Program-made: the position numbers and the translations under genes
Part shown: positions 35,393 through 44,301 of the stretch, in pieces
Numbering within the stretch: position 1 is the stretch's first letter
How the letters are laid out: every line of letters begins with the position of its first letter
From: Sideroxydans sp.
Lineage (GTDB): Bacteria; Pseudomonadota; Gammaproteobacteria; Burkholderiales; Gallionellaceae
Length of the DNA stretch: 63,922 nt
Assembly (NCBI GenBank): GCA_027310665.1
Contig: DAIDAJ010000011.1
Coordinates: 1-63,922 of the forward strand
Reading direction: 5' to 3'
The notes under the pieces: model-generated
Databases searched by the model: none
Seen by the model: only the letters and a program-made list of their open reading frames with translations
What the model was told of the DNA's origin: nothing

Positions 35393-35809
35393 TTAAATCC
35401 GCTCGGAAAGTTTATTTTCCAACTCAATGAATGAGCCGGTATCCGCCAGGAAACGGATCGTTCTGGCACCGAACCCGACTTCCGGGCTTGATTCTGCTTT
35501 ATCGATAGATAAAGTCAGCACCACGCCCAACCTTGGAGACAGATTGTGACTTTTACAGACTTCAACGATTTTTTCTTTGATGGGTTCCAGCTGCTTGACG
35601 AGCGTATCCGTCAAGGCAAATACGTCCAGCTCTCCGGAAAGGGTCTCCGTGGATAGCTCCCATGAACTGATGACGGGTTTATCCAGGCTGCTGAATGCGC
35701 CCGCAGCATTGACGGAGGTGGGCTCCATCCCAAGCAGGCGTGTAATGTCGTCGGGGTTGAAATGATAACCAAGCAGTGCAAAGTAAGCCCGTCCTTTATT
35801 CGATGCCAA
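35393..35809 (-). CDS. DUF4279 family protein
   Basis: 138-aa protein beginning with TTG. The pattern AYFALLGYHFNPDDITRLLGMEPT at the N-terminus and the paired WELSTETLSGELDVF and LEPIKEKIVEVCKSHNL segments match DUF4279, a family of unknown function. It is on the opposite strand, tail to tail with the TPR gene, and shares a short promoter region with the HIT gene. Confidence 0.8.
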   Translation of the reverse strand: MASNKGRAYFALLGYHFNPDDITRLLGMEPTSVNAAGAFSSLDKPVISSWELSTETLSGELDVFALTDTLVKQLEPIKEKIVEVCKSHNLSPRLGVVLTLSIDKAESSPEVGFGARTIRFLADTGSFIELENKLSERI

Positions 35810-35876
35810 GATAGTTCCCTCGTTAACAAGATTCTGTGTCGAAGTATAAAGTATAGATTGAGCCGGAGGTGTTCAG

Positions 35877-36290
35877 TTGTCGTCTGAAGCCACACAAGAA
35901 AAGAAAAGAGACCCCAATAATCCATGTCTGTTCTGCAAAGATCCGCGTGGGGTATCGATAGAGCATGAACTTGCTTTCAGCGCCCGCGACTCCTACCCGA
36001 CGAGTCCGGGGCACACCTTGGTCATCCCACGTCGGCATGTCGCCAGCTTTTTCGACCTGACGCCGGAAGAGGTGGCCGCCTGTATGGGCCTCATTAAAGA
36101 GGAGAAAAAACTCATTGACGAGGAATTCAATCCGGATGGCTACAATATCGGTGTCAATGTCGGACCGGCGGCCGGGCAAAGTATCTTCCATGTCCATATT
36201 CACATCATCCCCCGCTACAAAGGGGACGTTGAGAATCCACAAGGGGGAGTGCGGCATGTGATTCCAAAGAAGGCATATTACACACGCTGA
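35877..36290 (+). CDS. HIT family nucleotide hydrolase
   Basis: 137-aa histidine-triad protein. The catalytic triad motif is HVHIHIIPRY near residue 106, and an N-terminal CLFCKD group is present as in many bacterial HIT proteins. HIT enzymes hydrolyse adenylated or dinucleoside compounds; some act on APS, which is notable because APS is an intermediate here, but nothing in the sequence fixes the substrate. The TTG start has a GGAGG ribosome site six bases upstream. Confidence 0.88.
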   Translation: MSSEATQEKKRDPNNPCLFCKDPRGVSIEHELAFSARDSYPTSPGHTLVIPRRHVASFFDLTPEEVAACMGLIKEEKKLIDEEFNPDGYNIGVNVGPAAGQSIFHVHIHIIPRYKGDVENPQGGVRHVIPKKAYYTR

Positions 36291-36388
36291 ACAGTATAAT
36301 TTCAGCAGCAAAATGGGAGAAGTCGATATGCCTGTTTACATACTTCCCATTTTCAACCACCACTTTTTTAACCCAAGGAGATAGGATC

Positions 36389-36559
36389 ATGAGTGATGAA
36401 AAGAAACCCTTTATGCGCCCCAAGGTTCCGGATGGCCACACAGCCCGCGTAACCACACGTCAGAAGGAGATCGTACCGGGGCAGTTCTTTGTGGGCTATG
36501 AAACCATTTGGGCGCCGCAACAGAAAGAAGTGCCATACACCACTCCCAAGAAGCCCTGA
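36389..36559 (+). CDS. small hypothetical protein
   Basis: 56-aa protein starting from ATG with AAGGAG eight bases upstream and ending just before a strong terminator, so it is very probably a real gene. It is basic and proline-rich (MSDEKKPFMRPKVPDGHTA; WAPQQKEVPYTTPKKP), lacks cysteine, and has no membrane segment. It lies 99 bases after the HIT gene. I do not recognise a family. Confidence 0.7.
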   Translation: MSDEKKPFMRPKVPDGHTARVTTRQKEIVPGQFFVGYETIWAPQQKEVPYTTPKKP

Positions 36560-36580
36560 AGCAATCAGCAAAGACTCTCT

Positions 36581-36615
36581 GCCGCGCGAACCTGAATGGT
36601 CGCGCGGCTTTTTTT
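36581..36615 (+). terminator. rho-independent terminator
   Basis: The stem GCCGCGCGA/TCGCGCGGC is followed by seven T. It closes the HIT/small-protein unit. Confidence 0.9.
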
Positions 36616-36794
36616 ACGTTTTAGAGTGATCTTGTGGAACAAGGGATTTCCGCCAAGCTATAGTTCGCTATCGGCTAGTTGCAGCGGCACGACCTTGCCT
36701 TAACGCTCCAGAACTAAAGTCGAGACGCGCTTTTGTTCACTGTAGACATCCCCGCCGACGAGATGAAGAACTGCTCACCGACGACACCGAACTC

Positions 36795-36980
36795 ATGCTG
36801 TTCGGTTACCTCTTGCTCAAGCAGGTGCTATCCAGTAAGAACATCATCAGGATCCACGAAGAGACCGCGTCCAAGCGCATGGAGATCGCCGAGAAGAAAT
36901 TGCAACAGCTCGAATCCAAGGCTCGCGAGAAACGTGCGGCGGACGGGGATGGGATGTATGATGATGAAGAGTGGCTATAG
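36795..36980 (+). CDS. short hypothetical, possibly a broken gene
   Basis: 61 codons with a plausible protein: a short hydrophobic start (MLFGYLLLKQVL) and then a charged helix (KRMEIAEKKLQQLESKAREK). The same frame stays open upstream with protein-like sequence (DEELLTDDTEL) but no start codon. A neighbouring frame (from 36733) encodes FTVDIPADE just before, so a frameshifted, originally longer gene is possible. The stretch 36616-36794 otherwise holds nothing I recognise. Confidence 0.35.
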   Translation: MLFGYLLLKQVLSSKNIIRIHEETASKRMEIAEKKLQQLESKAREKRAADGDGMYDDEEWL

Positions 36981-37019
36981 ATGGTTAGTGCATTAACGCC
37001 ATTTTGAAAGGGAGTTTCG

Positions 37020-37388
37020 ATGTCAGATCTCAATGACCCAAGAGTCTTTTTTGCCGCCGAGCGCACCTTGCTCGCATGGAATAGAACCAGCCTCTCCCTG
37101 ATGGCATTCGGTTTCGTTATCGAACGGTTCGGCCTGTTCGTGCACATCCTTTTGCCAAAACATGACATGCCCCTGCAGCGTGGACTGTCCTTCTGGATTG
37201 GATTGATCTTTGTGTTACTGGGCGCGGTTACTGCCGCCTTTTCCACAGTGCAATACCGGAAAGTCCTCGACACCCTCAAACCCGTCGAAATCCCGGTTGG
37301 TTACCGTACCGATCCCGGCGTCATCAGCAACCTGATTATCTCTGTGCTGGGTATCGTTCTGACGATCTATTTCTTCCAGGGCGTCTAA
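37020..37388 (+). CDS. DUF202 (YidH-like) membrane protein
   Basis: 122-aa inner-membrane protein of the DUF202 family. The signature RVFFAAERTLLAWNRTSLSL at the N-terminus and three hydrophobic helices are present. Function is not established. GGGAG precedes the start. It stands alone on the plus strand. Confidence 0.88.
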   Translation: MSDLNDPRVFFAAERTLLAWNRTSLSLMAFGFVIERFGLFVHILLPKHDMPLQRGLSFWIGLIFVLLGAVTAAFSTVQYRKVLDTLKPVEIPVGYRTDPGVISNLIISVLGIVLTIYFFQGV

Positions 37389-37479
37389 CCGGACGAACAA
37401 GGTCATTATCGGATACCAAAAAACCGCCCAAAACTTCAGGCAGCCTCAGCATCGAATTTGAGCTGGCAAACACACTCAA
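37389..37479 (-). terminator. weak candidate terminator after the RND/DUF2892 operon
   Basis: On the minus strand, CTGCC and GGCGG (one wobble pair) enclose a 10-base loop and are followed by six T, at about 37417-37444. The stem is short, so this is only a candidate end for the efflux operon. Confidence 0.35.
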
Positions 37480-37689
37480 TCAGCACACTTTTTTCACACC
37501 GAGTCTGGCAAGTATGCTGTCCAGCGGGCAGAACCTGGTGATCCCGCTTTGGAACAAATTGAATCCGACAAATGCGGTAAACAGCAAGAAATAGCTGCTG
37601 ACGAAAACGGGGCTGCTCTGGACGCCCAACGCAAGCGACAGCAACACAAATGTTCCCGCAACAATACGAACAATACGTTCTGAATTCAT
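37480..37689 (-). CDS. DUF2892 (YgaP-type) membrane protein
   Basis: 69-aa protein with two membrane helices, matching the inner-membrane domain often attached to rhodanese in YgaP (start RIVRIVAGTFVLLSLALGV; end CPLDSILARLGVKKVC). It sits 30 bases downstream of the RND permease with CAGGAGAG upstream. In sulfur bacteria this domain is often tied to persulfide or sulfide handling, which agrees with the SqrR-like repressor at the head of the operon. Confidence 0.85.
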   Translation of the reverse strand: MNSERIVRIVAGTFVLLSLALGVQSSPVFVSSYFLLFTAFVGFNLFQSGITRFCPLDSILARLGVKKVC

Positions 37690-37719
37690 TACAACTCTCC
37701 TGTAAAAATTGATAAATAT

Positions 37720-40700
37720 TTACGATACTTTTTTGTACAGTACCGCGTAATACAAGACCGGAATGACGATCAATGTCAGCAATGTTGAGACGAATATGCC
37801 GAATATCAAGGACAGCGCCAGGCCGTTGAATATCGGATCATCGAGGATGAACAGCGCCCCCAGCATCGCTGCCAGCCCGGTCAGAACGATGGGTTTGGCA
37901 CGCGCCGACGCCGCATTGATGACCGCATGCTGCAAGTCGACGCCGTCACGCAATTGAAGATTGACGAAGTCCACCAGCAATATCGAGTTACGCACGATGA
38001 TTCCTGCCAGGGCAATCATGCCGATCATCGACGTCGCGGTAAACTGGGCGCCAAACAATGCATGGCCGGGCATCACGCCGATGATGGTAAGGGGGATCGG
38101 CGCCATGATGACCAGCGGTACCACATAGCTCTTGAACTGTGCCACCACGAGCAGATAGATCAGGATCAGCCCGACGCCATAGGCGATACCCATGTCGCGG
38201 AACGTCTCGAACGTCACCTGCCATTCTCCATCCCACTTAAGGGCATAGCCGGCGTAGGGATCGGAGGGCTGCTTGAAGAAATATGACTTCAGCGAACCGC
38301 CTTGCTCCAGTTCCATGCCACTGGTCTTGCCGTTGATGCCGAACATGCCGTACAGGGGGCTATCCAGTTTGCCTGCCATGTCGCCGGTCACGTACACCAC
38401 AGGCAGCAAGTCCTTGTGATAGATAGGATAGTCGCGCTGAATCTGCAGCACTTGCACCACTTCGGACAAGGGAACCAGCGCACCGTCCCGAGCGCGCACC
38501 TTAAGCTTCAGCACATCGTCGATGCGGCTGCGTTTCTCCGCAGGCAAACCCAGGCGTAATGGCGGAGCATATTTCGCATTGGCATCATGTAACGCCGTCA
38601 CGTCCTGTCCGGACAACGCGATTTGCACTGCATCCACAATATCGCGCTGTGCCACGCCAAGCAAGGCTGCCTTGCTCTGCATCACGTGCAGAATCAGCTT
38701 GGGTGCGACTTCGCTCACGGTATCGTCGATCCCGACAATGTCCGGGGTGGCCGAGAACTGCTCATGCACCTTGGATGCGACCTTGCGCGCGCCCTGATAA
38801 TCCGGCCCGTAGATCTCGGCCACGATAGGTGACATCACCGGCGGACCAGGCGGCACTTCAACGATCTTCACTTTCGCGCCCCACACCTTGGCGATCTTCT
38901 CGATCGGCTCACGCACACTGGTAGCGATCTCGTGACTGCTGCGCGAACGATGATGCTTGTCCTGCAGATTGACCTGGATATCCCCCTGCTCGGATGCGCT
39001 GCGAAGATAGTACTGGCGCACCAGTCCGTTGAAATTGATGGGCGAACCGGTTCCGGCGTAGGCTTCGTAATCCGTCACCTCCGGCACGGTCGCCAGGTAA
39101 GCACCGATCTCATGCATCACTCCGGAAGTCTGCTCCAGCGCTGTACCGCTGGGCATATCGACCACAACTTGAAATTCTGACTTGTTGTCGAACGGCAACA
39201 TCTTCAACACAACCAGTTTGACCATGGCCAGGGATACCGCGAACAGCAGCGCACCCAGTATTCCCAGCCAAAGTTTGCGTCTGGCCGGTTTTCCATGCAC
39301 CCCGTTCAGGAACGGTGTCAGCCGATTGCGGAAGAAACGGGTTATTTTGGTGTCACGCTCGTCCTTGACCACCGCGTGATGCGCGTCTGCCAATTTGAGT
39401 GCCAACCAGGGCGTGATGATAAATGCGATCGCCAACGAGATCAGCATTCCCATGCTGGCATTGATCGGGATCGGGCTCATGTACGGCCCCATCAGGCCGC
39501 TGACGAAAGCCATCGGCAATAGCGCAGCGATCACGGTAAAAGTTGCGAGTATGGTTGGGCTACCAACCTCATCTACCGCTTCTGGGATGATCTCGGATAA
39601 TGACTGATGCTGCGCCAGTTCGCGACGGCGATGGATGTTCTCCACCACGACGATGGCGTCATCCACCAGGATGCCGATTGAGAAAATGAGCGCGAACAAT
39701 GACACACGGTTCAGTGTAAATCCATAAGCCCACGATGCAAACAGTGTCACCGCCAAAGTCAGCAGCACCGCGACACCGACTATGACCGCTTCGCGTCGCC
39801 CGAGCGCGAACCACACCAGTGCGACCACGGCAAATGTGGCGAAGAACAACTTCTTGATGAGTTTCATCGCCTTGTCATTGGCGGTTTCGCCATAGTTGCG
39901 TGTGGTAGTCACCTGTACATCGGAAGGAATCACGCTGCCTTTGAGCTCTGCCACTCTCTGGAGCAGCTTATTGGCCACATCCACAGCGTTCTCGCCCGGC
40001 TTCTTGGTGACAGCAAGGGTGACCGCGCCGAATTCCCCATGGGCAGTGATGCTCTTGTCGCCTGCGGCCGCACCCGTTCCGAGCCACACGTAGCTAGTGG
40101 GTTGATCTGCACCATCCAGTACTTCCGCCACGTCGCGCAAGAATACGGGCTTGCCGTCTGTCACACCGACGACCAGCTGGCTGACTTCCTTCGCGTCGCT
40201 GAGGAAATTGCCGGTCTGCACCAAAACTTCACGGTTGTTCTGAACCAGACTCCCCGCGCTGTGCGACACATTGGACGCCTGCAATGCCGAACGCACTTCC
40301 TGTACCGAAAGCTGATGCGCGTTCAATGCTTCCGGATCCAGCAACACGCGCACAATGCGCGGCGTTCCGCCCAAGGTAATCACCTCGCGTGTGCCATTGA
40401 CGCGTTTCAGCTCGGCTTCGATGGCATGCGCGACCTGGGTCAGTGCCACACCGCCCGCAGCCTGTTCGCGCCACAAGGTGAACGCCATTATCGGCACGTC
40501 ATCTATGCCTTTGGCCTTGATGATGGGCTGCATCACACCCAGTGTCGGCGGTAGCCAGTCCGCGTGCGAGTTGATTACATCGTAAAGTTTGACCAGAGAT
40601 GGTACATGCTGCTCACCGACCTTGAACTGGATGGTCAGCACGGCCATGCCCGGCTGAGATACGGAATAGACGTGATCGACGCCTGCGATCTGCGACAGCA

Positions 40701-40923
40701 CCTGTTCCGCAGGTGTTGAGACAGTATTCGCCACATCCTGCGCGGAGGCGCCGGGATAGGCGATCAGCACGTTGGCCATGGTGACGTTGATCTGCGGCTC
40801 TTCCTCGCGCGGTGTCACCATCACTGCAAACACACCGAGCAACACTGCCACCAGCGCCAGCAATGGCGTCATCTGCGAATGCAGAAAGGTCCGCGCAATA
40901 CGGCCGGATATGCCCATACTCAT
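37720..40923 (-). CDS. RND efflux permease (AcrB-like)
   Basis: 1067-aa inner-membrane permease of the resistance-nodulation-division superfamily, with twelve helices and two large periplasmic loops expected. The proton-relay motif in TM4 (GILVDDAIVVVENIHRR) is intact. It forms a pump with the adaptor encoded just upstream (four-base overlap); no outer-membrane TolC gene is adjacent. The substrate is not evident, but the operon's repressor suggests that reactive sulfur species induce it. Confidence 0.93.
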   Translation of the reverse strand: MSMGISGRIARTFLHSQMTPLLALVAVLLGVFAVMVTPREEEPQINVTMANVLIAYPGASAQDVANTVSTPAEQVLSQIAGVDHVYSVSQPGMAVLTIQFKVGEQHVPSLVKLYDVINSHADWLPPTLGVMQPIIKAKGIDDVPIMAFTLWREQAAGGVALTQVAHAIEAELKRVNGTREVITLGGTPRIVRVLLDPEALNAHQLSVQEVRSALQASNVSHSAGSLVQNNREVLVQTGNFLSDAKEVSQLVVGVTDGKPVFLRDVAEVLDGADQPTSYVWLGTGAAAGDKSITAHGEFGAVTLAVTKKPGENAVDVANKLLQRVAELKGSVIPSDVQVTTTRNYGETANDKAMKLIKKLFFATFAVVALVWFALGRREAVIVGVAVLLTLAVTLFASWAYGFTLNRVSLFALIFSIGILVDDAIVVVENIHRRRELAQHQSLSEIIPEAVDEVGSPTILATFTVIAALLPMAFVSGLMGPYMSPIPINASMGMLISLAIAFIITPWLALKLADAHHAVVKDERDTKITRFFRNRLTPFLNGVHGKPARRKLWLGILGALLFAVSLAMVKLVVLKMLPFDNKSEFQVVVDMPSGTALEQTSGVMHEIGAYLATVPEVTDYEAYAGTGSPINFNGLVRQYYLRSASEQGDIQVNLQDKHHRSRSSHEIATSVREPIEKIAKVWGAKVKIVEVPPGPPVMSPIVAEIYGPDYQGARKVASKVHEQFSATPDIVGIDDTVSEVAPKLILHVMQSKAALLGVAQRDIVDAVQIALSGQDVTALHDANAKYAPPLRLGLPAEKRSRIDDVLKLKVRARDGALVPLSEVVQVLQIQRDYPIYHKDLLPVVYVTGDMAGKLDSPLYGMFGINGKTSGMELEQGGSLKSYFFKQPSDPYAGYALKWDGEWQVTFETFRDMGIAYGVGLILIYLLVVAQFKSYVVPLVIMAPIPLTIIGVMPGHALFGAQFTATSMIGMIALAGIIVRNSILLVDFVNLQLRDGVDLQHAVINAASARAKPIVLTGLAAMLGALFILDDPIFNGLALSLIFGIFVSTLLTLIVIPVLYYAVLYKKVS

Positions 40924-41942
40924 TGCTTGTTCTCCGACGCAACCATACCAGCCTTGACTGCGTCGCGCGCCACTCGCTCTCCGATGTTCAATCCAGCCAG
41001 CACCTCGATCTCGTTTTGTTCATTCGTGTCGCCCAAGCGTACTTGGCGCAGATGTGGCACATCCTTTTCGTCCATCACATACACTGCAACCACTTCACTT
41101 CGGCGCAGCACTGCGCTCACCGGAATCAGCAATTTGCTCACCTTGCCGACCACAAAATGCGTACGCACGAACATGCCCGGATAAACGTTTTCCTGATTGG
41201 CGGGCAGTTCGACACGCACTTGCGTACTGTGCGTGCGTACGTCCGCGGACGGCTGCACCGTGACGGAGGCAGCTTTAATCCAGCGACTCAAGGACGGCAC
41301 CTCAATAGTTACATTCGGACGACTACCGATGTCCTTCAATTTGTCTTGCGGCACATTGGCGATGACACGCAACTGCGACGGATCGAAACCTGTCATCAGG
41401 GGCTTGCCCACCGTGACCATCTCGCCCATCTCGACCATGCGCGCCGATACGACGCCCGCATAAGGCGCAATGACTGAGGTATAGCTTTGTGTCAACGCTG
41501 ATTGCTGGGCGCCTGCCTCGCTCGCAGCCGCCTGAGCCTGCGCGACATCGAAATCCGACTTGGCTTTGTCCAGTGCAGCCTGACTGATGAATTTTTGCTC
41601 GAACAGCTGTTTTGAACGCTCATAGTTCAGTCGCGCGTTCTGCAAAGAGGCTTCTGCCTGTGACAGTTGCGCTTTGCTCCCGGCCAAGGCCTGATTAGCT
41701 TCGCGCTCGTCAATACGCAAAATAACCTGCCCTTTGCTCACGCGGTCACCGACGTCGAAAAATACGCCTTTCACCCGCCCGGAAATTTGCGCCGACACGG
41801 TTGATTGGCGAGTTGCCTCGACGACACCGTCAATGCTGTATGTCTGCTCGACCTCACGCATTTGAACCGGGGCAGTCGCCAGCGGTTCAGCCATACATAG
41901 CGGGGCAATAATCAATAACATCAAGCCGATAATTTTCATCAT
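40920..41942 (-). CDS. RND periplasmic adaptor (membrane fusion protein)
   Basis: 340-aa adaptor with a Sec signal peptide (KIIGLMLLIIAPLCMA). The lipoyl/barrel halves (SAQISGRVKGVFFDVGDRV) flank a coiled-coil hairpin at about residues 80-140, followed by beta-barrel and membrane-proximal domains. The frame begins seven codons earlier, but the ATG at 41942 has AGAGAG at suitable spacing and gives the signal peptide. It lies 70 bases after the ArsR gene. Confidence 0.92.
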   Translation of the reverse strand: MMKIIGLMLLIIAPLCMAEPLATAPVQMREVEQTYSIDGVVEATRQSTVSAQISGRVKGVFFDVGDRVSKGQVILRIDEREANQALAGSKAQLSQAEASLQNARLNYERSKQLFEQKFISQAALDKAKSDFDVAQAQAAASEAGAQQSALTQSYTSVIAPYAGVVSARMVEMGEMVTVGKPLMTGFDPSQLRVIANVPQDKLKDIGSRPNVTIEVPSLSRWIKAASVTVQPSADVRTHSTQVRVELPANQENVYPGMFVRTHFVVGKVSKLLIPVSAVLRRSEVVAVYVMDEKDVPHLRQVRLGDTNEQNEIEVLAGLNIGERVARDAVKAGMVASENKQ

Positions 41943-42012
41943 TAATCTCTCTTCCATCGTCATCGGGTAACTTAATATCTTCTAAATGATTTTCTGGATG
42001 ATTTAGAACTCA

Positions 42013-42306
42013 TCACATAGAACAAAACACATCCCGTACCATACTTACCAAGTTAAGCGTGCGGGAATCGCTGATGCGGTAATACACACGATTGGCATCT
42101 TTTTGCGTTGCAAGCAAGTTTTTGTATCTCAATATGGCTAAATGCTGTGAAATATTACTCTGCGTCGACCCCACCCGCTCCACGATATCCTGCACGCTCA
42201 ATTCGCTATCAGCCAACGCACACAAGATCTTGAGACGCAAGGGATGCGAGATAGCCTTGAATGAGGCCGCTGTGATGATGAAGTCCTCGTCCTTATCAAT
42301 CAGCAT
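42013..42306 (-). CDS. ArsR-family repressor of the SqrR/BigR persulfide-sensor type
   Basis: 97-aa winged-helix protein. The recognition helix region is VGSTQSNISQHLAILR. It has exactly two cysteines, Cys29 in LKILCALAD and Cys95 in VRDVFCSM, 66 residues apart. That is the same spacing as Cys41 and Cys107 of Rhodobacter SqrR, which form a polysulfide bridge and release DNA. No arsenic-type CxC motif is present. It heads the RND-adaptor/permease/DUF2892 operon, so it probably represses that operon until persulfides accumulate. Confidence 0.88.
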   Translation of the reverse strand: MLIDKDEDFIITAASFKAISHPLRLKILCALADSELSVQDIVERVGSTQSNISQHLAILRYKNLLATQKDANRVYYRISDSRTLNLVSMVRDVFCSM

Positions 42307-42400
42307 ATTTGCCCGTATCTTCCCATTGCAACAGCAATTTTGAACATGTTAGCGAAATCGGTAAAATCATTCCGCTAATTGCACATTTTCAGTATAACAC

Positions 42401-42423
42401 AATATAAGCATATTCTAACATAT
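42401..42423. promoter_or_regulatory. candidate repressor site upstream of the RND operon
   Basis: Two overlapping AT-rich inverted repeats are visible: AATATAAGCATATT (42401-42414; arms AATAT/ATATT) and ATATTCTAACATAT (42410-42423; arms ATAT/ATAT). They lie 95 to 117 bases before the repressor start, in its promoter region. BigR/SqrR-type sites are also AT-rich inverted repeats. The assignment is by position and composition only. Confidence 0.4.
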
Positions 42424-42470
42424 TGAACATCGAATTATAGTTATGTAATTGTATTCAATGGATTATCGAT

Positions 42471-42920
42471 TTACGCCCTATACAATCCCGCTACATTTGA
42501 AAGTGTTCGGTCTATGACTAGACAAGCAAAGGTCCAAAAATGATCGTCGTCTCTGAGATTGGCAGCTGTGGCGCCAGAGGAAACATTGGCAAGCTGGCGT
42601 TCATGATCAGCCTGAACTTGCAGTAAGGTCAGAACGCAATTCTCCAGATTGTCATATTCACCCCTGCCAGCGTCATATTGCTCGCCTTCGAAATAGAAGA
42701 ATTGGCAGCTGTAGCGGCTAGCCGAAACTTTACATACGATGAAATGAGCACCACGCTCATTCCAGTAGATTGTGGGGCAAACGGTTAGTCGAGAAGGATC
42801 GCCACCAAGTTGCAATTCGCTGTCCGCAAGTTGGATCGGTACGAACTTCGCATAGCGTTCGAACAGCATTCCCGAAACGCGTTTGTGTTCTGCTTCTGTG
42901 AAATCGGGTATAGAGGTCAT
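42471..42920 (-). CDS. hypothetical protein
   Basis: 149-aa soluble protein; the ATG at 42920 is chosen because a start further upstream would run into the rhodanese gene. The sequence (PTIYWNERGAHFIVCKV, YSCQFFYFEGEQYDAG) is beta-rich with an alpha-helical tail. I do not recognise a family. It follows the rhodanese gene by 25 bases on the same strand, so the two are probably co-transcribed. Confidence 0.75.
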   Translation of the reverse strand: MTSIPDFTEAEHKRVSGMLFERYAKFVPIQLADSELQLGGDPSRLTVCPTIYWNERGAHFIVCKVSASRYSCQFFYFEGEQYDAGRGEYDNLENCVLTLLQVQADHERQLANVSSGATAANLRDDDHFWTFACLVIDRTLSNVAGLYRA

Positions 42921-42945
42921 AGGAAACCTTGAATCCGAGTCAATG

Positions 42946-43332
42946 TCAGGTCTGGGCCCAAGGCAGGCCATCGAAACGCCAGCCGTTATGCGAATTGCGG
43001 TGATGCGTATCGTCCAGGTCTCCTTCGAAACCGTGAGCAACATTGTAAATATCACTCAGTCCGGCATTTTCCAGAGCCTGTCCCGCATCTGCAGAACGAC
43101 GTCCTGAACGGCAAATAAGCACTATAGGGCGATTGACACTGGCTGCCTTGCGCACGTGCGCCACGAATTGGGGGTTGATCTCCCAATCTGGCCCGTCCAC
43201 CCATGGAATAAGGATAGAACCGCGTGGATGACCGACGAACATGTGCTCCATCTCGCTACGCACATCGATGAAAACCGCCTCAGGATTGGCTTGCAGGAAG
43301 TCATATGCTTCCTTGGGGTTAAGGTGCTGCAT
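42946..43332 (-). CDS. single-domain rhodanese
   Basis: 128-aa rhodanese-fold sulfurtransferase. The active-site loop is ICRSGRRSADAG with the catalytic cysteine, and the N-terminal AVFIDVRSEMEH is typical. It would move sulfane sulfur in the cytoplasm. The C-terminus has a His-rich tail (DDTHHRNSHNGW). Its position beside a persulfide-sensor efflux operon and near sqr suggests a role in sulfide detoxification or oxidation. Confidence 0.92.
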   Translation of the reverse strand: MQHLNPKEAYDFLQANPEAVFIDVRSEMEHMFVGHPRGSILIPWVDGPDWEINPQFVAHVRKAASVNRPIVLICRSGRRSADAGQALENAGLSDIYNVAHGFEGDLDDTHHRNSHNGWRFDGLPWAQT

Positions 43333-43440
43333 GGTATCCGCCCTCCAAATTGACTGGTTCTGAAGGTTGGATTATAGCGCCCTGAACGGGCTGATGTATT
43401 AACACCCACCCCAGTCTATCTGGGCGAATGGGCTGATGCA

Positions 43441-43647
43441 TTATTTGGCTGCGATATCCTTCAACTTCTTCCGCTGAATGACATGCCCGTCCAGCACTAC
43501 TTCTTTTGCGCTACCGCCACAAGCTACGCTCATGATTTGTGAATAGCACGCCACCGGAATGGCAAATTTAGTACCCTGCTCTTTGTTGATCTCCAACTGG
43601 CAAATCTCGACGCTGGCTCGGTACAACTGGCACGGCGTGCCGATCAT
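43441..43647 (-). CDS. small cysteine-containing hypothetical protein
   Basis: 68-aa protein with four cysteines (6, 16, 34, 43; IGTPCQLYRASVEICQ and ACYSQIMSVACGG). The spacing does not match a known metal site. It has no signal peptide or membrane helix. It starts 15 bases after the phosphodiesterase gene ends and is likely its operon partner. No family recognised. Confidence 0.65.
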   Translation of the reverse strand: MIGTPCQLYRASVEICQLEINKEQGTKFAIPVACYSQIMSVACGGSAKEVVLDGHVIQRKKLKDIAAK

Positions 43648-43662
43648 TTAAGAACCATAAGC

Positions 43663-44205
43663 TCAAGCCTCTGATTCAGAATGCTGCGGGGTACGTATCT
43701 CAAAACTCATGTCTTCCAGATCGCCAAGTATCCAGGTTGGAACTGCGTCTACACCGGGAGCGTCTATGCCCGCGACCGAACCGGGATTGACCAACCAGCT
43801 TTTTCCGCCTGTGACGTTCGATTGCAATCCTGCATGAGCAGTGTGACTATGGCCATGGCAGACCAGATCGTATTCTCCTGTACAGGCAAAAGCGTAACCG
43901 TGATGCGGCATATGCGTAACGAAAATCTTGCGCCCGCCGAGTTCCAGCACGGTATCCTGTCCATGATAGGTAAACAGGCCGTTTGATTTCGCCATCATGC
44001 GGTAAAGTGCCGCAACGTCGCCGATGTTATTGCCGTGCACGGCATGAATGGGAATACCCAGCCGGAGAGAAGCGCGCAAGGTATTGACTCCGATCAGGTC
44101 ACCACAGTGGATGACAGCTTGTGCCCCGGCAGCCTGCGCTTCTACAATAGCTTCCACAAGAGGATCTGAGCGGTCATGGCTGTCGGAAACAATACAGATC
44201 TTCAT
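43663..44205 (-). CDS. YfcE/MJ0936-type metallophosphoesterase
   Basis: 180-aa calcineurin-like phosphodiesterase. Metal-binding motifs appear in order: SDSHDR (residues 8-13), HCGDLIG, HGNNIGD and GHSHTAH. This group hydrolyses small phosphodiesters. It precedes the 68-aa gene on the minus strand and is divergent from the NarXL-like genes. Confidence 0.9.
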   Translation of the reverse strand: MKICIVSDSHDRSDPLVEAIVEAQAAGAQAVIHCGDLIGVNTLRASLRLGIPIHAVHGNNIGDVAALYRMMAKSNGLFTYHGQDTVLELGGRKIFVTHMPHHGYAFACTGEYDLVCHGHSHTAHAGLQSNVTGGKSWLVNPGSVAGIDAPGVDAVPTWILGDLEDMSFEIRTPQHSESEA

Positions 44206-44301
44206 ATCTATATTATGCGTCTTATGCGTCGCGTGGATTCCGTCACATTAGGCGGAATTCCTGCTCAGAGTGTCTATAACCACATCGGGTGGGGAGCGCC
44301 A

